A DNA stretch of 50,098 bases from Streptomyces ossamyceticus (GTDB lineage: Bacteria; Actinomycetota; Actinomycetes; Streptomycetales; Streptomycetaceae): NCBI RefSeq assembly GCF_001418475.1, contig NZ_LIQX01000269.1:1-50098 (forward strand), in the 5' to 3' direction. The notes below the pieces were generated by a model that saw only the letters and a program-made list of their open reading frames with translations, was not told where the DNA came from and ran no database searches. Made by a program: the position numbers and the translations under genes. Positions 1 through 8,616 of the stretch are shown here, in pieces; the first letter of the stretch is position 1, and every line of letters starts with the position of its first letter.

Positions 1-1649
1 GCCGGGGCCGCCGCCGTACGGCCGCTCTGCTCAGCGTCCTCTGCACCAGTGCTCTTCTCGCCACGGCCTGCGGGGGCGGCGGTGCGGGCGGCAAGGAGTC
101 GTCGAACCATGCGAAGCCCAAGCTGGTCAGCCAGCTCCCCGCCGCGGCCGCGAAGGACGTGGACCACCTCACCATCGGCCTGCCGAAGGGCGAACCCGCC
201 TCCATCGACCCGCTGCAGGCCATCGACTACAGCACGGACCTGGTCATCTCCAACCTGTGCGATCCGATCCTGCGCCTGACCCCGGACTTCGACCTGAAGC
301 CCAACGTGGCCACGTCCTGGAACTGGACCGACAAGAAGACGCTCGTCCTGACCATCAGGAAGGGCATCAAGTTCTGGGACGGCAAGGACCTCACCGCACA
401 GGACGTCGCCTACAGCATGGAGCGCAGCCTCGGCCCCGGAGCCATCACCGGCGGGCCGCTCCAGTTGGCCAAGTCCGCCTCGGCGTCCGGTCCGTACGAG
501 GTGACCGTCAAGTTCAAGTCGTACGACGAGCAGTTCGTGAAGCAGCTCGCCGCGCCGAGCTACGCGGTGATCGAGAAGGCGTGGGCCGAGAAGGCCGGCA
601 AGAACCTCGGCACCGCCAAGGGCGGGCTGATGTGCAGCGGCCCGTTCAAGTTCGGCTCGTGGACCTCGGGCTCCGCCATCGAACTGGAGCGCAACGACGC
701 CTACTGGAACCCGGACTACAAGGCGCACGCCCGGCGCGTCACGTTGAAGCCCCTGTCCGACTCCAGCGCCCTCACCCAGGCACTGGTCTCCGGTGAGGTC
801 GACGGCGCCTGGGAGGTGCCGCCTGCGGTGATCTCCAGCCTGAAGTCCGCCAAGAGCGGTTCCCTGCACTACGGTCCCGCCTTCCAGTACCTGGAACTCT
901 CGGTCGCCGACAGCACCAGCGCCCCCCTGGCGGACAAGAACGTGCGCCGGGCGCTGTTCAAGGCCATCGACCGCAAGGGCATCGCGGACGTCGTCTTCAA
1001 GGGCGCCGCCACCCCCAACTACACGTCCCTTCCACCGAGTTCGCGTGACAAGGGCGCCGAGGACCTCTACGCGGCGGCCGCCCGCGAGTACGAGAAGGCC
1101 AACGCCTACGACATCGACGCCGCCAAGAAGCTCATGGCGTCGAGCAAGGCGAAGGGCAGGACGCTGAAGCTGGTCACGATGGCGGGCGACGAGACCCAGT
1201 CGCAGGTCGCCCAGCTGATCCAGCAGCAGGCCAAGGTGATCGGCCTGTCCGTGGCCATCGACGCCCGGCAGCCGCTGCAGTACGGCGACACCTTCGTCAA
1301 CCCGTCGGCCAGGAAGGGCGTCGACCTGACGCTCGCCGTCGGGTTCAACCAGACGACCGACCCGTTGGAACTGCTCGGCTTCCTCGCCGTGCCGGGTTCG
1401 GCGTACAACTTCGGGTTCGACGACCCGGTGGCCACCAAGGCGTACAACACGGCCCGGGGTATCGAGGACCCCCGTGAGCGGGCCCCGTACGTCCTGACCC
1501 TGCAGGAGCGTTTCCAGAGCAGCTATCACGACACCTCGCTGGTCGCCCCGTACGAGATCTCCTACTTCAGCGACAAGCTGACCGGCGCCACCACGTCGAT
1601 GGCGTACATGTTCACCCCGTCCCTGGCATTGCTGGGCTCGCCCAGCTAG
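1..1649 (+). CDS. ABC transporter substrate-binding lipoprotein, SBP_bac_5 family (5' partial)
   Basis: This extracellular solute receptor belongs to a peptide/nickel-type ABC importer. The reading frame is open from base 3, so the start codon lies left of the window. An in-frame ATG at about 159 is internal. The visible N-terminus is a lipoprotein signal: RRR, a hydrophobic stretch, then the lipobox LLATAC followed by GGGG at about base 75, so the mature protein should be anchored by a lipid-modified Cys. The rest matches the family, including WDGKDLTAQDVAYSMERSL and a conserved-looking late segment around DKNVRRALFKAIDRKGIA. About 549 residues are visible, a normal size. It heads the importer operon. 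The ligand cannot be told from sequence; peptides are the default inference. Confidence 0.93.
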   Translation, partial: RGRRRTAALLSVLCTSALLATACGGGGAGGKESSNHAKPKLVSQLPAAAAKDVDHLTIGLPKGEPASIDPLQAIDYSTDLVISNLCDPILRLTPDFDLKPNVATSWNWTDKKTLVLTIRKGIKFWDGKDLTAQDVAYSMERSLGPGAITGGPLQLAKSASASGPYEVTVKFKSYDEQFVKQLAAPSYAVIEKAWAEKAGKNLGTAKGGLMCSGPFKFGSWTSGSAIELERNDAYWNPDYKAHARRVTLKPLSDSSALTQALVSGEVDGAWEVPPAVISSLKSAKSGSLHYGPAFQYLELSVADSTSAPLADKNVRRALFKAIDRKGIADVVFKGAATPNYTSLPPSSRDKGAEDLYAAAAREYEKANAYDIDAAKKLMASSKAKGRTLKLVTMAGDETQSQVAQLIQQQAKVIGLSVAIDARQPLQYGDTFVNPSARKGVDLTLAVGFNQTTDPLELLGFLAVPGSAYNFGFDDPVATKAYNTARGIEDPRERAPYVLTLQERFQSSYHDTSLVAPYEISYFSDKLTGATTSMAYMFTPSLALLGSPS

Positions 1650-1656
1650 CCCTGCC

Positions 1657-1692
1657 GGGCTCCGGAGCCGGTAGCCGCCGGTTCCGGAGCCC
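1657..1692 (+). terminator. Stem-loop between binding protein and permease genes
   Basis: A 15+15 bp inverted repeat (1657-1671 and 1678-1692, one mismatch, 6-nt loop) sits just after the stop codon of the binding-protein gene. There is no T-tract. Intercistronic hairpins after a binding-protein gene commonly lower expression of the downstream permease genes, so partial termination or mRNA 3' protection is the likely role (inference). Confidence 0.6.
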
Positions 1693-1705
1693 GCCCCGCC
1701 GCTGG

Positions 1706-1749
1706 AAAGGAGGAGATACGCGGCCCCGGCCGGACGTATCGCAGCGATC
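1706..1749 (+). promoter_or_regulatory. Distant Shine-Dalgarno and hairpin before the first permease start
   Basis: A strong AAAGGAGGAG ribosome-binding sequence at about 1706-1715 lies about 35 nt upstream of the permease ATG at 1750, too far for normal use. No in-frame start codon lies between them. GATACG (1715-1720) and CGTATC (1735-1740) are complementary and enclose a GC-rich inner stem, so folding would bring the ribosome-binding site close to the ATG. Confidence 0.4.
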
Positions 1750-2748
1750 ATGACCCTCACCCTGCACTCCGCTGTTTCCCGGTTCTCCGGGCGGACACTG
1801 TGGCGGATCCGCGCCATTGTCCGGCGCCTGGCGGGCGCGGTCCTCACCGTCGTGGTGGCCACGTTCGCCGTGTACGCGGCACTGGCCGCCGCTCCGGGAG
1901 ACCCGGCGCTGGCCCTCGCCGGCCGAAACCCGACGCCGGAACGCATCGCCCAGCTGCACCAGGAACTGGGACTCGACCGGCCCCTCGTCGTGCGGTACTT
2001 CGACTGGCTGTCCGGGCTCCCCCGGGGAGACCTCGGCCAGTCCATCGTCTACCGCAACAGCAGCGTGGCCGACCTGCTCGGGCCCAGGTTCGGCACCACC
2101 GTCTTCCTCGTCGTCTACGCCGCCGTGCTCATCCTCCTGCTGGGGCTCCTGCTGGGCGTGCTCGGCGGGGCCTTCCGCCGGCTGAACGGCCCCATGGCCG
2201 CGCTCACCTCCGTCGCTCTCGCGATCCCCGGCTTCGTCGCCGCACCGATCCTGGTCAGCGCGCTCGCCCTCGGGCTCGGCTGGTTCCCGGCCGTCGGAGC
2301 GGGCAGCGGCTTCACCGACCAGCTGTGGCACCTGACCCTGCCCGCCCTCGCCCTCGCCATCGGCTGGTGCGCCTGGCTGGCCCAGATCACCCGCACCTCG
2401 CTGCGGGCGGAGAAGGCGAGCGAGCACGTGGGGACGGCCACCGGCCGGGGCCTGCCCCCGGTCACCGTCTTCCGCCGGCACGTGCTGCGCAACGCCGCCA
2501 TCCCGATCTCCACCGTCTACGGCCTCACCGTCGCCGGGCTGCTCGCCGGCGCCGCCGTCGTGGAGCAGGCCTTCGGCATCGACGGCCTGGGCACGCTGAT
2601 GCTGCGCAGTGTCAGCGCGAAGGACTACAACGTGGTCCTGGCCGTCGCCTCGCTGATCATCATCGCCTTCGTCGTCACCACCCAGCTGGTCGACGCCCTG
2701 CACACCGTCCTCGATCCCCGACTGCGCACGAAGGGCGGACGCAAATGA
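1750..2748 (+). CDS. Peptide/nickel ABC transporter permease, DppB/OppB type
   Basis: Inner-membrane permease subunit, 332 residues, first of two. An N-terminal helix (about residues 25-48, GAVLTVVVATFAVYAALAAA) is followed by the periplasmic segment PGDPALALAGRNPTPE, typical of DppB/OppB. Several further helices follow, with the ATPase-docking EAA-like loop near ATGRGLPPVTVFRRHVLRNA. The start is ATG 1750, the only in-frame start near the upstream region. Its stop overlaps the next ATG (ATGA at 2745-2748), which indicates translational coupling within the importer operon. Confidence 0.93.
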   Translation: MTLTLHSAVSRFSGRTLWRIRAIVRRLAGAVLTVVVATFAVYAALAAAPGDPALALAGRNPTPERIAQLHQELGLDRPLVVRYFDWLSGLPRGDLGQSIVYRNSSVADLLGPRFGTTVFLVVYAAVLILLLGLLLGVLGGAFRRLNGPMAALTSVALAIPGFVAAPILVSALALGLGWFPAVGAGSGFTDQLWHLTLPALALAIGWCAWLAQITRTSLRAEKASEHVGTATGRGLPPVTVFRRHVLRNAAIPISTVYGLTVAGLLAGAAVVEQAFGIDGLGTLMLRSVSAKDYNVVLAVASLIIIAFVVTTQLVDALHTVLDPRLRTKGGRK

Positions 2749-3611
2749 CCGCCGTGACGAGTACGCCCGTGACGGCTTCGCCGCCGTCGCGCCTTCGCCG
2801 GTGGCGGAAGGCCGACCCCGTCCTGATCCTGTCCGTGCTGTGGTGCGCGCTGGCGATCCTGGTCGCCGTCGCCGCCCCGCTGCTGGCCCCCTACGACCCG
2901 AGCCAGACCGACATCCTGGCCGCCGCCCAGGGACTGTCGGCCCAGCACTGGTTCGGCACGGACGAGGTCGGACGCGACATCTTCACCCGTGTGCTGTACG
3001 GAGCCCGGCTGAGCCTGCTGGGCCCGGTGCTCGTCGTCGTCATCGCCACCGCCGCGGGCACCGCCCTGGCCATCGCGGCCGTGTGGTTCGGCGGCTGGTT
3101 CGACCGGCTCCTCACCCGCGTTCTCGACATCGCCTTCGCCTTCCCCCCGCTGCTCCTCGCCGTGCTCAGCGTCGTCCTGTTCGGGCCCGGTCTCACCGCT
3201 CCCGTGGTGGCGCTGGCGGTCGCGTACACGCCGTACATCGCCCGGGTGGTGCGCTCCGCCGCGCTGCGGGAGAGGCACCTGCCCTACATCGAGTCCTGCA
3301 CCCTGGCCGGACTGTCCGGGCCGCGCATCTGCGTGCGCCACATCCTGCCCAACGTGCTGCCGCTCGTCCGGGCCCAGGCGGTCACCTCGCTCGGAAGCAG
3401 TCTGCTCGACCTCGGCGCCATCTCCTTCGTGGGCCTCGGCATCCAGCCGCCCAGCGCCGAATGGGGCCTGATGGTCGCGGACGGCCGCACGGCCCTGCTG
3501 AACGGCAGTCCGCAGGAATCACTGGCCGCGGGCTTCATGATCATCATCACCGTCGTCGCCTTCAACATGCTGGGCGAGCGACTGGCCGAACGCGCGGAGG
3601 TCAGGGCATGA
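2745..3611 (+). CDS. Peptide/nickel ABC transporter permease, DppC/OppC type
   Basis: Second inner-membrane permease, 288 residues. The N-terminal helix (about residues 28-50) is followed by LAPYDPSQTD and HWFGTDEVGRDIFTRVLYGAR, the DppC/OppC signature. The docking loop lies near LAGLSGPRICVRHILPNVLP. The start is fixed by the ATGA overlap with the preceding gene. The stop overlaps the ATG of the first ATPase at 3608, so permeases and ATPases appear to be translated in a fixed ratio. The same frame stays open far upstream, but that is antisense-type noise over the other permease. Confidence 0.94.
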   Translation: MTAVTSTPVTASPPSRLRRWRKADPVLILSVLWCALAILVAVAAPLLAPYDPSQTDILAAAQGLSAQHWFGTDEVGRDIFTRVLYGARLSLLGPVLVVVIATAAGTALAIAAVWFGGWFDRLLTRVLDIAFAFPPLLLAVLSVVLFGPGLTAPVVALAVAYTPYIARVVRSAALRERHLPYIESCTLAGLSGPRICVRHILPNVLPLVRAQAVTSLGSSLLDLGAISFVGLGIQPPSAEWGLMVADGRTALLNGSPQESLAAGFMIIITVVAFNMLGERLAERAEVRA

Positions 3612-4660
3612 ACAGCCGGCCGAATCCCCCGGGAGCCGATCCCCTGGTGCGGGTCAGCCACCTGCGCCTGGACATCCCGGTGCGCGGCGAACCCCGCCGG
3701 GTGCTGCACGACGTGAGCTTCGAGGTGGGCGCCGGAGTGGCGCTCGGCCTGGTCGGGGAGTCGGGCTCGGGCAAGTCGATGACGACCCGCGTCCTGATGC
3801 GCCTGCTCCCGCACGGGGCGGCCACCGACGGGGACGTCCTGTTCGACGGAACCCCCGTGACGGGTATGGACCGTCGGGCTCTGAGGCGTTACCGCTCCTC
3901 GGAAGTGGCCATGGTCTACCAGGACCCCCGCGCGGCGATCAATCCCGTCTACACCGTGGGCGCCTTCCTCACCGAGGCCCTGCGCGAGCAGAAGGTGTCC
4001 CGCAAGGAGGCAGAGGAACGCGCCGTCGCCCTCCTGCGGGAAGTCGGCATTACCGATGCCCCGCGCAGGATGCGGCAGTACCCGCACCAGCTCTCCGGCG
4101 GCCTCCTGCAACGCGTCATGATTGCCTCCGCGATGCTGACGAAGCCCCGTCTGCTCATCGCGGACGAACCCACCACCGCCCTGGACGTCACCACCCAGGA
4201 GGAGGTGATGGCGATCCTCGACGAGCAGCGCCGTGAACGCGGCCTGGCCCTGGTCTTCATCACCCACGACCTCGACCTCGCCGCGGCGGTCACCGACCGG
4301 ATCGCCGTCATGTACGCGGGGACCGTCCTGGAGACGGCGGCCTCCGCGAACCTGCACGAGACCGCTCTGCACCCCTACACGGTCGGTCTGCTGGCCTCCC
4401 GCCCCAGCACCGTCGACGTCAAACGGCTGTGGGCCATCCCCGGCCGCCCCGTCTCCGCCTTCGAGGCCGGCCCCGGCTGCGTCTTCACCGAACGATGTCC
4501 CTTCGCACAGGACCGCTGCCGCGCGGAGCGGCCGGCACTGCGCACGGTCGACGACCACCAGGTGGCCTGCCACCGGGCCGAGGAACTGCGCGGCCGGATC
4601 ACCTACGAGGCGGACGGTCACGCCGATCACCAGCACGACGAGCAGACGGAGTCGGTATGA
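3608..4660 (+). CDS. Peptide ABC transporter ATP-binding protein, DppD/OppD type
   Basis: Cytoplasmic ATPase subunit, 350 residues. It has Walker A GESGSGKS (about residues 50-57), the Q-loop region MVYQDPRAAINP, the signature LSGGLLQR (LSGGL in place of the more usual LSGGM/Q) and Walker B LLIADEPTTALD with switch His in FITHDLD. The C-terminal oligopeptide extension carries the Cys-rich CVFTERCPFAQDRC, which in relatives binds an Fe-S cluster. Start is ATG 3608 in an ATGA overlap; the stop overlaps the next ATG at 4657. Confidence 0.94.
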   Translation: MNSRPNPPGADPLVRVSHLRLDIPVRGEPRRVLHDVSFEVGAGVALGLVGESGSGKSMTTRVLMRLLPHGAATDGDVLFDGTPVTGMDRRALRRYRSSEVAMVYQDPRAAINPVYTVGAFLTEALREQKVSRKEAEERAVALLREVGITDAPRRMRQYPHQLSGGLLQRVMIASAMLTKPRLLIADEPTTALDVTTQEEVMAILDEQRRERGLALVFITHDLDLAAAVTDRIAVMYAGTVLETAASANLHETALHPYTVGLLASRPSTVDVKRLWAIPGRPVSAFEAGPGCVFTERCPFAQDRCRAERPALRTVDDHQVACHRAEELRGRITYEADGHADHQHDEQTESV

Positions 4661-5487
4661 GTGAGTTGCTGGGGGTGGAGAACCTCCGCAAGGTCTTTCC
4701 GGTGCGCGCCTCGGCCGGGGAGCCCGCCGGTGATCTCGTCGCCGTGGACGACGTCAGCTTCACCCTGCCGCCCGGCGGATCGCTGGCCGTGGTGGGGGAG
4801 TCGGGCTCGGGAAAGACCACTGTCGCCCGCATGGTCGTCGGCCTGGAGACCCCCACCGCGGGTCGGATCACCCTGGACGGCGAGTCGCGCGAGGCGGCCC
4901 GCGCCGGACGCGGAGCCCGCAAGGCACGGGCACGCCAGATCCAGATGGTCTTCCAGGACCCCTACACCTCCCTCGACTCCCGGCAGACGATCGAGGGAGC
5001 CATCGAGGAACTCCTGCGCGCCCACTTCGACTGGGACGCCGCTCGTCGGCGCGAACGGGTCGCCGAACTCCTCGACCAGGTGGGCCTGGACAAGCGACAG
5101 GGCGGTGCCCGGCCCCGCGCCCTGTCCGGCGGCCAGCGCCAGCGCGCCGCCATCGCCCGCGCCCTCGCCCTCGAACCCCGGCTGCTCATCCTCGACGAGG
5201 CGGTCGCCGCCCTCGACGTCAGCGTCCAGGCGCAGATCATCAACCTGCTGACCGACCTGCGCGCCGAGACCGGAGTGGCGTACCTCTTCATCTCCCACGA
5301 CCTGGGCGTCGTACGGCAGATCAGCGACGACTGCGTCGTCATGCACCGGGGGCGCGTCGTGGAAGCGGGCCGCACCACCGCCGTCCTGGACGACCCGCAG
5401 GACGCCTACACCCGGCGTCTGCTGTCCGCCGTGCCCCGGCCCGGCTGGGTCCCGCGCCGCCGCGCCACCTCCGGCGCATCAGTCTGA
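4657..5487 (+). CDS. Peptide ABC transporter ATP-binding protein, DppF/OppF type
   Basis: Second ATPase subunit, 276 residues. It has Walker A GESGSGKTT, signature LSGGQRQR and Walker B LLILDEAVAALDVS; the usual DEPVSALD reads DEAVAALD, but the catalytic Glu is kept. It is shorter than many DppF proteins and lacks the Cys-rich C-terminal extension of its partner, ending soon after YTRRLLSAVPRPG. Start is ATG 4657 in an ATGA overlap. The five importer genes from the window edge to here form one operon. Confidence 0.94.
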   Translation: MSELLGVENLRKVFPVRASAGEPAGDLVAVDDVSFTLPPGGSLAVVGESGSGKTTVARMVVGLETPTAGRITLDGESREAARAGRGARKARARQIQMVFQDPYTSLDSRQTIEGAIEELLRAHFDWDAARRRERVAELLDQVGLDKRQGGARPRALSGGQRQRAAIARALALEPRLLILDEAVAALDVSVQAQIINLLTDLRAETGVAYLFISHDLGVVRQISDDCVVMHRGRVVEAGRTTAVLDDPQDAYTRRLLSAVPRPGWVPRRRATSGASV

Positions 5488-5533
5488 AAGACTGACGGAT
5501 CTCGTGCCCTCGGACTACAAGGGGAGTGTGGCG

Positions 5534-5866
5534 ATGGACCGCCTCGTCAACGCACACGAGGTAGAGCTCGACCCGCTGCCGTTGGAAGCGCACGACATCC
5601 TCGTGGGACGTCCGGTGGCGGCCGCGAAGACCCTCGGTGAGCTCGGGGGCCCCGAAGTCGGAGTGTGGACATTGACGACCGGTACGGTGCGCGACATCGA
5701 GACCGACGAGGTCTTCGTCGTGCTCGCCGGTGACGCGACCGTGCGATTCGACACCGGGGACAGCATCGAGCTGGCCCCCGTTGTCGTGGTACGCCTGCGG
5801 GCGGGGGAGCGAACCGAGTGGGAGGTCCGCTCCCCCCTGCGAAAGGTCTACGTCGCCGTCGGCTGA
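5534..5866 (+). CDS. Small cupin-domain protein (DUF861/EutQ-like)
   Basis: A single-domain cupin of 110 residues. The core includes TDEVFVVLAGDATVRFDTGD and a C-terminal strand LRKVYVAVG, typical of the DUF861/EutQ-like cupins; enzymatic function is unknown. ATG 5534 is chosen over an upstream GTG because AAGGGGAG lies 8 nt before it. It starts 46 nt after the ATPase gene on the same strand and is probably cotranscribed. A metal-binding His-rich motif is not evident. A related cupin lies at 6533-6910 on the other strand. Confidence 0.8.
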   Translation: MDRLVNAHEVELDPLPLEAHDILVGRPVAAAKTLGELGGPEVGVWTLTTGTVRDIETDEVFVVLAGDATVRFDTGDSIELAPVVVVRLRAGERTEWEVRSPLRKVYVAVG

Positions 5867-6149
5867 GACGCCGGGTCGCAGGTCTGGACGGCCGGACGTC
5901 GGCGATGGCGTGGATCTACAGCCTGAGCTGTTCGATCAAGAGGTTGTGCTGGCCTCGACGTCGTGGGAGAACACTGGACGGGCAAACAGCGCGCCGCTCG
6001 GAACGCCCGCTCCCGCCGCCGGGCCGGACATCTCGGCGCCGTACCGGGCCGGGCTCGGGGCCGGGAAATGCGCCGTGTGCCGCCTTGCGGGACGAATCCC
6101 CCGACTGCCGTGCCACGGGGTCCGGTTCACCGGCCGGACGCCGCACTCC

Positions 6150-6496
6150 CCGGCCGACCAGGCCGCGTGCGACCACCCACTCCACGCGGTCCCGCGGACA
6201 CAGGCCCGGATGCTCGACCACCGACAGGATGACGCCGTTGGTCAGGGCCCGCAGTTGGCCGGCGAACGCTTCGAGATCGCCGTCGGGCACCAGTTCCTGG
6301 AGCCGTGGGCGCCGGAGGGAGGGCATGCGCTCCCTCCGGCGCACCGAAGAAGTGGCCGCTCCAGCCGTGTTCGCCGCGATGGGACACGAGCGCGATCCGG
6401 CCGGTCGATCTCCTCCATCTGGGATTCGTACGGACTGATCAGTTCATCGGTGACCGCGACGAAAAGCTCGTCACGATTGGCTGAGGACTGGGTCAC
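6150..6496 (-). pseudogene. Probable TetR-family regulator remnant (frameshifted)
   Basis: Two segments in different minus-strand frames read like the middle and end of a TetR repressor. First NRDELFVAVTDELISPYESQ (from about 6480) resembles the post-HTH region. After a frameshift near 6344-6400, LQELVPDGDLEAFAGQLRAL and VVEHPGLCPRDRVEW resemble a ligand-domain C-terminus. There is no intact DNA-binding domain and no good start. It lies between the two cupin genes. The family call rests on pattern only. Confidence 0.35.
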
Positions 6497-6532
6497 GAGC
6501 GTGAGGGAGCCGCCGAACGGAGAGCAAGGGTC

Positions 6533-6910
6533 TTACGCTCCGGGTTCGGCCGGATAACTGATGATGACGTACAGCTTGCGGACCGTCTCGTGAATCTCCC
6601 AATCCCCTGTCCATCCCTCCGGCATGACGATGGTGCTTCCTGGCCCAAGGTCGATGGGTTCTGCACCGGTCGGGTACAAGGTCATCCGTCCCGAAAGAAT
6701 CTGACAGATCTCGCTGTAACCGTCGCGGGTCGCGGCGAATCGACCTGGACTGCATTCCCAGTAGCCGACTTCGGCGCCGCGGCCGTCCGTCCACAGACCG
6801 AGCGCGGACTCGGTCTGTCCGGGGGTGACAGACGTTGGCTTCGGCGCAGGCTCTGGGAGCTCGGTCGCTTTCGCGTCGGCTATGGCGGTGGTTGGCGAAC
6901 TGATGGTCAC
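6533..6910 (-). CDS. Small cupin-domain protein (DUF861/EutQ-like), second copy
   Basis: A 125-residue cupin resembling the one at 5534-5866. Shared landmarks are GYSEICQILSGRMTLYPTG, then IVMPEGWTGDWEIHETVRKL, then YVIIS. It also contains the GYWECSPGRF segment typical of DUF861 proteins. GTG 6910 is chosen because AGGAGA lies 7 nt upstream. Longer open frame exists up to 7126, including an ATG at 6976, but without a ribosome-binding site or cupin character. It may be a sensor or small-molecule-binding protein. Function unknown. Confidence 0.72.
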   Translation of the reverse strand: MTISSPTTAIADAKATELPEPAPKPTSVTPGQTESALGLWTDGRGAEVGYWECSPGRFAATRDGYSEICQILSGRMTLYPTGAEPIDLGPGSTIVMPEGWTGDWEIHETVRKLYVIISYPAEPGA

Positions 6911-7410
6911 GGACGGTTCTCCTGACGTGAGGGCTCCGCGCTGGGTGCAAAGCACTGGTTTCGGGTTCGCTGCCATACGTGCGTTCGCGTCGGGAGGTCT
7001 GCGCTCAGCGTCCGGAGACCACGTTCGCGATCTTGGCGAGGGCGCTGTCGCGCGTCGTGTTTCCAAGTCACCGAGTCGACAGCACTTTTCGCGGCTCGGG
7101 CATCGAGGCCAGCGGCGCGGGGCCACACTCCCCGCACGGCATGGGCCTGGAACATGAAGACTCCTCGGGCCACGTGCGAAGCGTTCATGGCGTCTCCCGT
7201 GGCTTGAGACACAGGTTGCGTATTAGGGAATATATATCGTCCAGTATGCCGCGACAATGTGTTCCGGTCACTCTTGTGCAACCGCGCTGAGGAAAGGTCC
7301 CTGCCCGGACTCTCCTCCGCCTCGTCCGTCAGAGGATCAGCGTGATGCTCGCGATGGTCCGCGATGCCGCCCTCATGAACCCGACCCCACCCGTCGCGCG
7401 GGGGAAGGGA
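6911..7410. other. Intergenic stretch without a convincing gene
   Basis: No recognisable protein is encoded here. A short AT-rich patch at about 7218-7236 (GGGAATATATATCG) stands out and could hold a promoter. On the minus strand a possible small frame of 93 codons starts at ATG 7188 with GGGAG 5 nt upstream, but its sequence resembles no family and overlaps the cupin start region, so it is not called. Confidence 0.4.
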
Positions 7411-7475
7411 AATCCGCTGCAGGGGAGTTCGAGGCGCACTCCGAGCGGGGGGATCGTCTCTGAAGCTCGTTGAGT
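7411..7475. repeat. Degenerate tRNA-3'-like repeat, copy A
   Basis: Begins AATCCGCTGC and contains GTTCGAGGCGCACTCC, then GATCGTCTCTGAAGCT. It aligns over about 65 bp with copy B at 9447-9514, at roughly 80% identity by eye. The order (anticodon-stem-like AATCC, then a broken T-arm around TTCGA) resembles the 3' half of a tRNA. The two copies bracket the TetR remnant and the toxin-antitoxin pair. Confidence 0.55.
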
Positions 7476-7790
7476 GCCGCTCTGACGACCGGCTAAAGCC
7501 ATTCGGGCCAGGGTCGCCTCATGCGCATCTCCCTCGATCGCCTCAGCAGCCGCACTACCGCACCCCTGAGAGTCTCGGTGACAGGGGCAACAGCTCTCAC
7601 CGCAGCGGGCGCTGTTCGCGTGAAGACGCCGGATCAAGAAGAGGGGGCCGAACTCTTGCGGGAGGTCGCTGGGCCCGTTCGCCGCCGATCCGGCCGTCGG
7701 CCATATAGGAGAAGCTCATGGCCGGCACCGAGACCTTGCTGCCGGAGTGTCACGTGATGACCACCGGGTGACCACCACCCGCCGAGCGTT

Positions 7791-8147
7791 TTGTCGGATG
7801 CCGGGAAACGATGGGACACGTCACCGCGAGCGACCAGCCGCCGACTCGCCGCCGGCTTCGCCATCGACCGCGAACCCTTCTTCGACCGGCTCCGCGAATA
7901 CCTGTACGCCGAAGCGCAGGCAGGCACACTCGACTTCCGCTCGGCCGACGGGCAGACACAGCAGGCCTCCGCAGTGGCCGAACAGTTCCTCGGTGTGATC
8001 TGCGGCCAGCTCCTGTGGCCCCAGCTCGTACGTCGGCGCCTTCGGTGTCTCCCTGGCCGGAGCCGATCTCGCGGGATCGACGAGATCCTGCCGCACTGCG
8101 GCTCAGGCCCCCGCTGCTCAGAGGACCATGAACCCGTTCGGAGCTGA
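7791..8147 (+). pseudogene. TetR-family C-terminal remnant
   Basis: The frame contains FFDRLREYLYAEAQAGTLDF and AVAEQFLGVICGQLLWPQLV, characteristic of the ligand-binding C-terminal domain of TetR/AcrR repressors (AefR-like). No helix-turn-helix precedes it, and after about 8030 the reading breaks; a neighbouring frame continues with GVSLAGADLAG. No ribosome-binding site or proper start is visible. This looks like the tail of a regulator truncated at the left and frameshifted at the right. Confidence 0.45.
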
Positions 8148-8568
8148 GTCCGCCCCGATTCGAGCCGCACTCCTGACGGACGCCGTCGGGACCCTCCCCC
8201 ACAGCTCCGGGAGCCCCGCGCACCTGCCGCCGGGAGTCGACATGCGGGTCCGTCATCGCATGAAACCACCGACCAGGACGACGATGAGACAGAGTGTCGG
8301 CGAGGCCGAGGGGGTTGGGCGGGCGGCCAGGGCTGTGACTCGGCAAGAGGTATCTGCCCCCGGCCGGGTTGCTCTGCCGGGGGCTGTGCTGGAGCTGGTC
8401 GTCAGTGAGGTGGACGAGAGCAGCGGCGCATCGCCCGGACTGCTGCATCCACTCCGGCTTCCCCGACCCCGTGGACGGCGATCGCATCCGCGCCGCCTCC
8501 CGGTACAAGACCCGAGGGGCGGCCAACCCGACCGGGCCAGCGTGGCCTCGCATCTGCCGCTATGACGT
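8148..8568. other. Intergenic stretch before the toxin-antitoxin pair
   Basis: No supported gene. Frames on both strands are open by GC bias but show no family character. It contains the stem-loop at 8357-8383. Confidence 0.4.
8357..8383. terminator. GC-rich stem-loop
   Basis: CCCCCGGC (8357-8364) and GCCGGGGG (8376-8383) form a perfect 8-bp stem with an 11-nt loop. It could end transcription approaching the toxin-antitoxin promoter from the left. No T-tract follows. Confidence 0.45.
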
Positions 8569-8589
8569 CAGTGGTGTATGCTACCAGTG
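8569..8589 (+). promoter_or_regulatory. Promoter/operator of the higBA pair
   Basis: CAGTGGT (8569-8575) and ACCAGTG (8583-8589) form a 7-7-7 inverted repeat with one mismatch. The spacer holds TATGCT (8577-8582), a plausible -10 box, about 35 nt before the toxin ATG. An operator over the -10 box fits the usual autorepression by the antitoxin (inference). Confidence 0.5.
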
Positions 8590-8616
8590 TAATAAATTGC
8601 AGATGGGGGCACGTGC

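Noticed and set aside
1612..2703. A long minus-strand frame over the first permease gene
   Set aside because: Extreme Gly/Asp/Gln content and no motif; shadow of the permease.
7750..8553. A 267-codon minus-strand frame in the decayed region
   Set aside because: Arg/Gly-rich with no recognisable motif, no ribosome-binding site, and it overlaps the TetR remnant.
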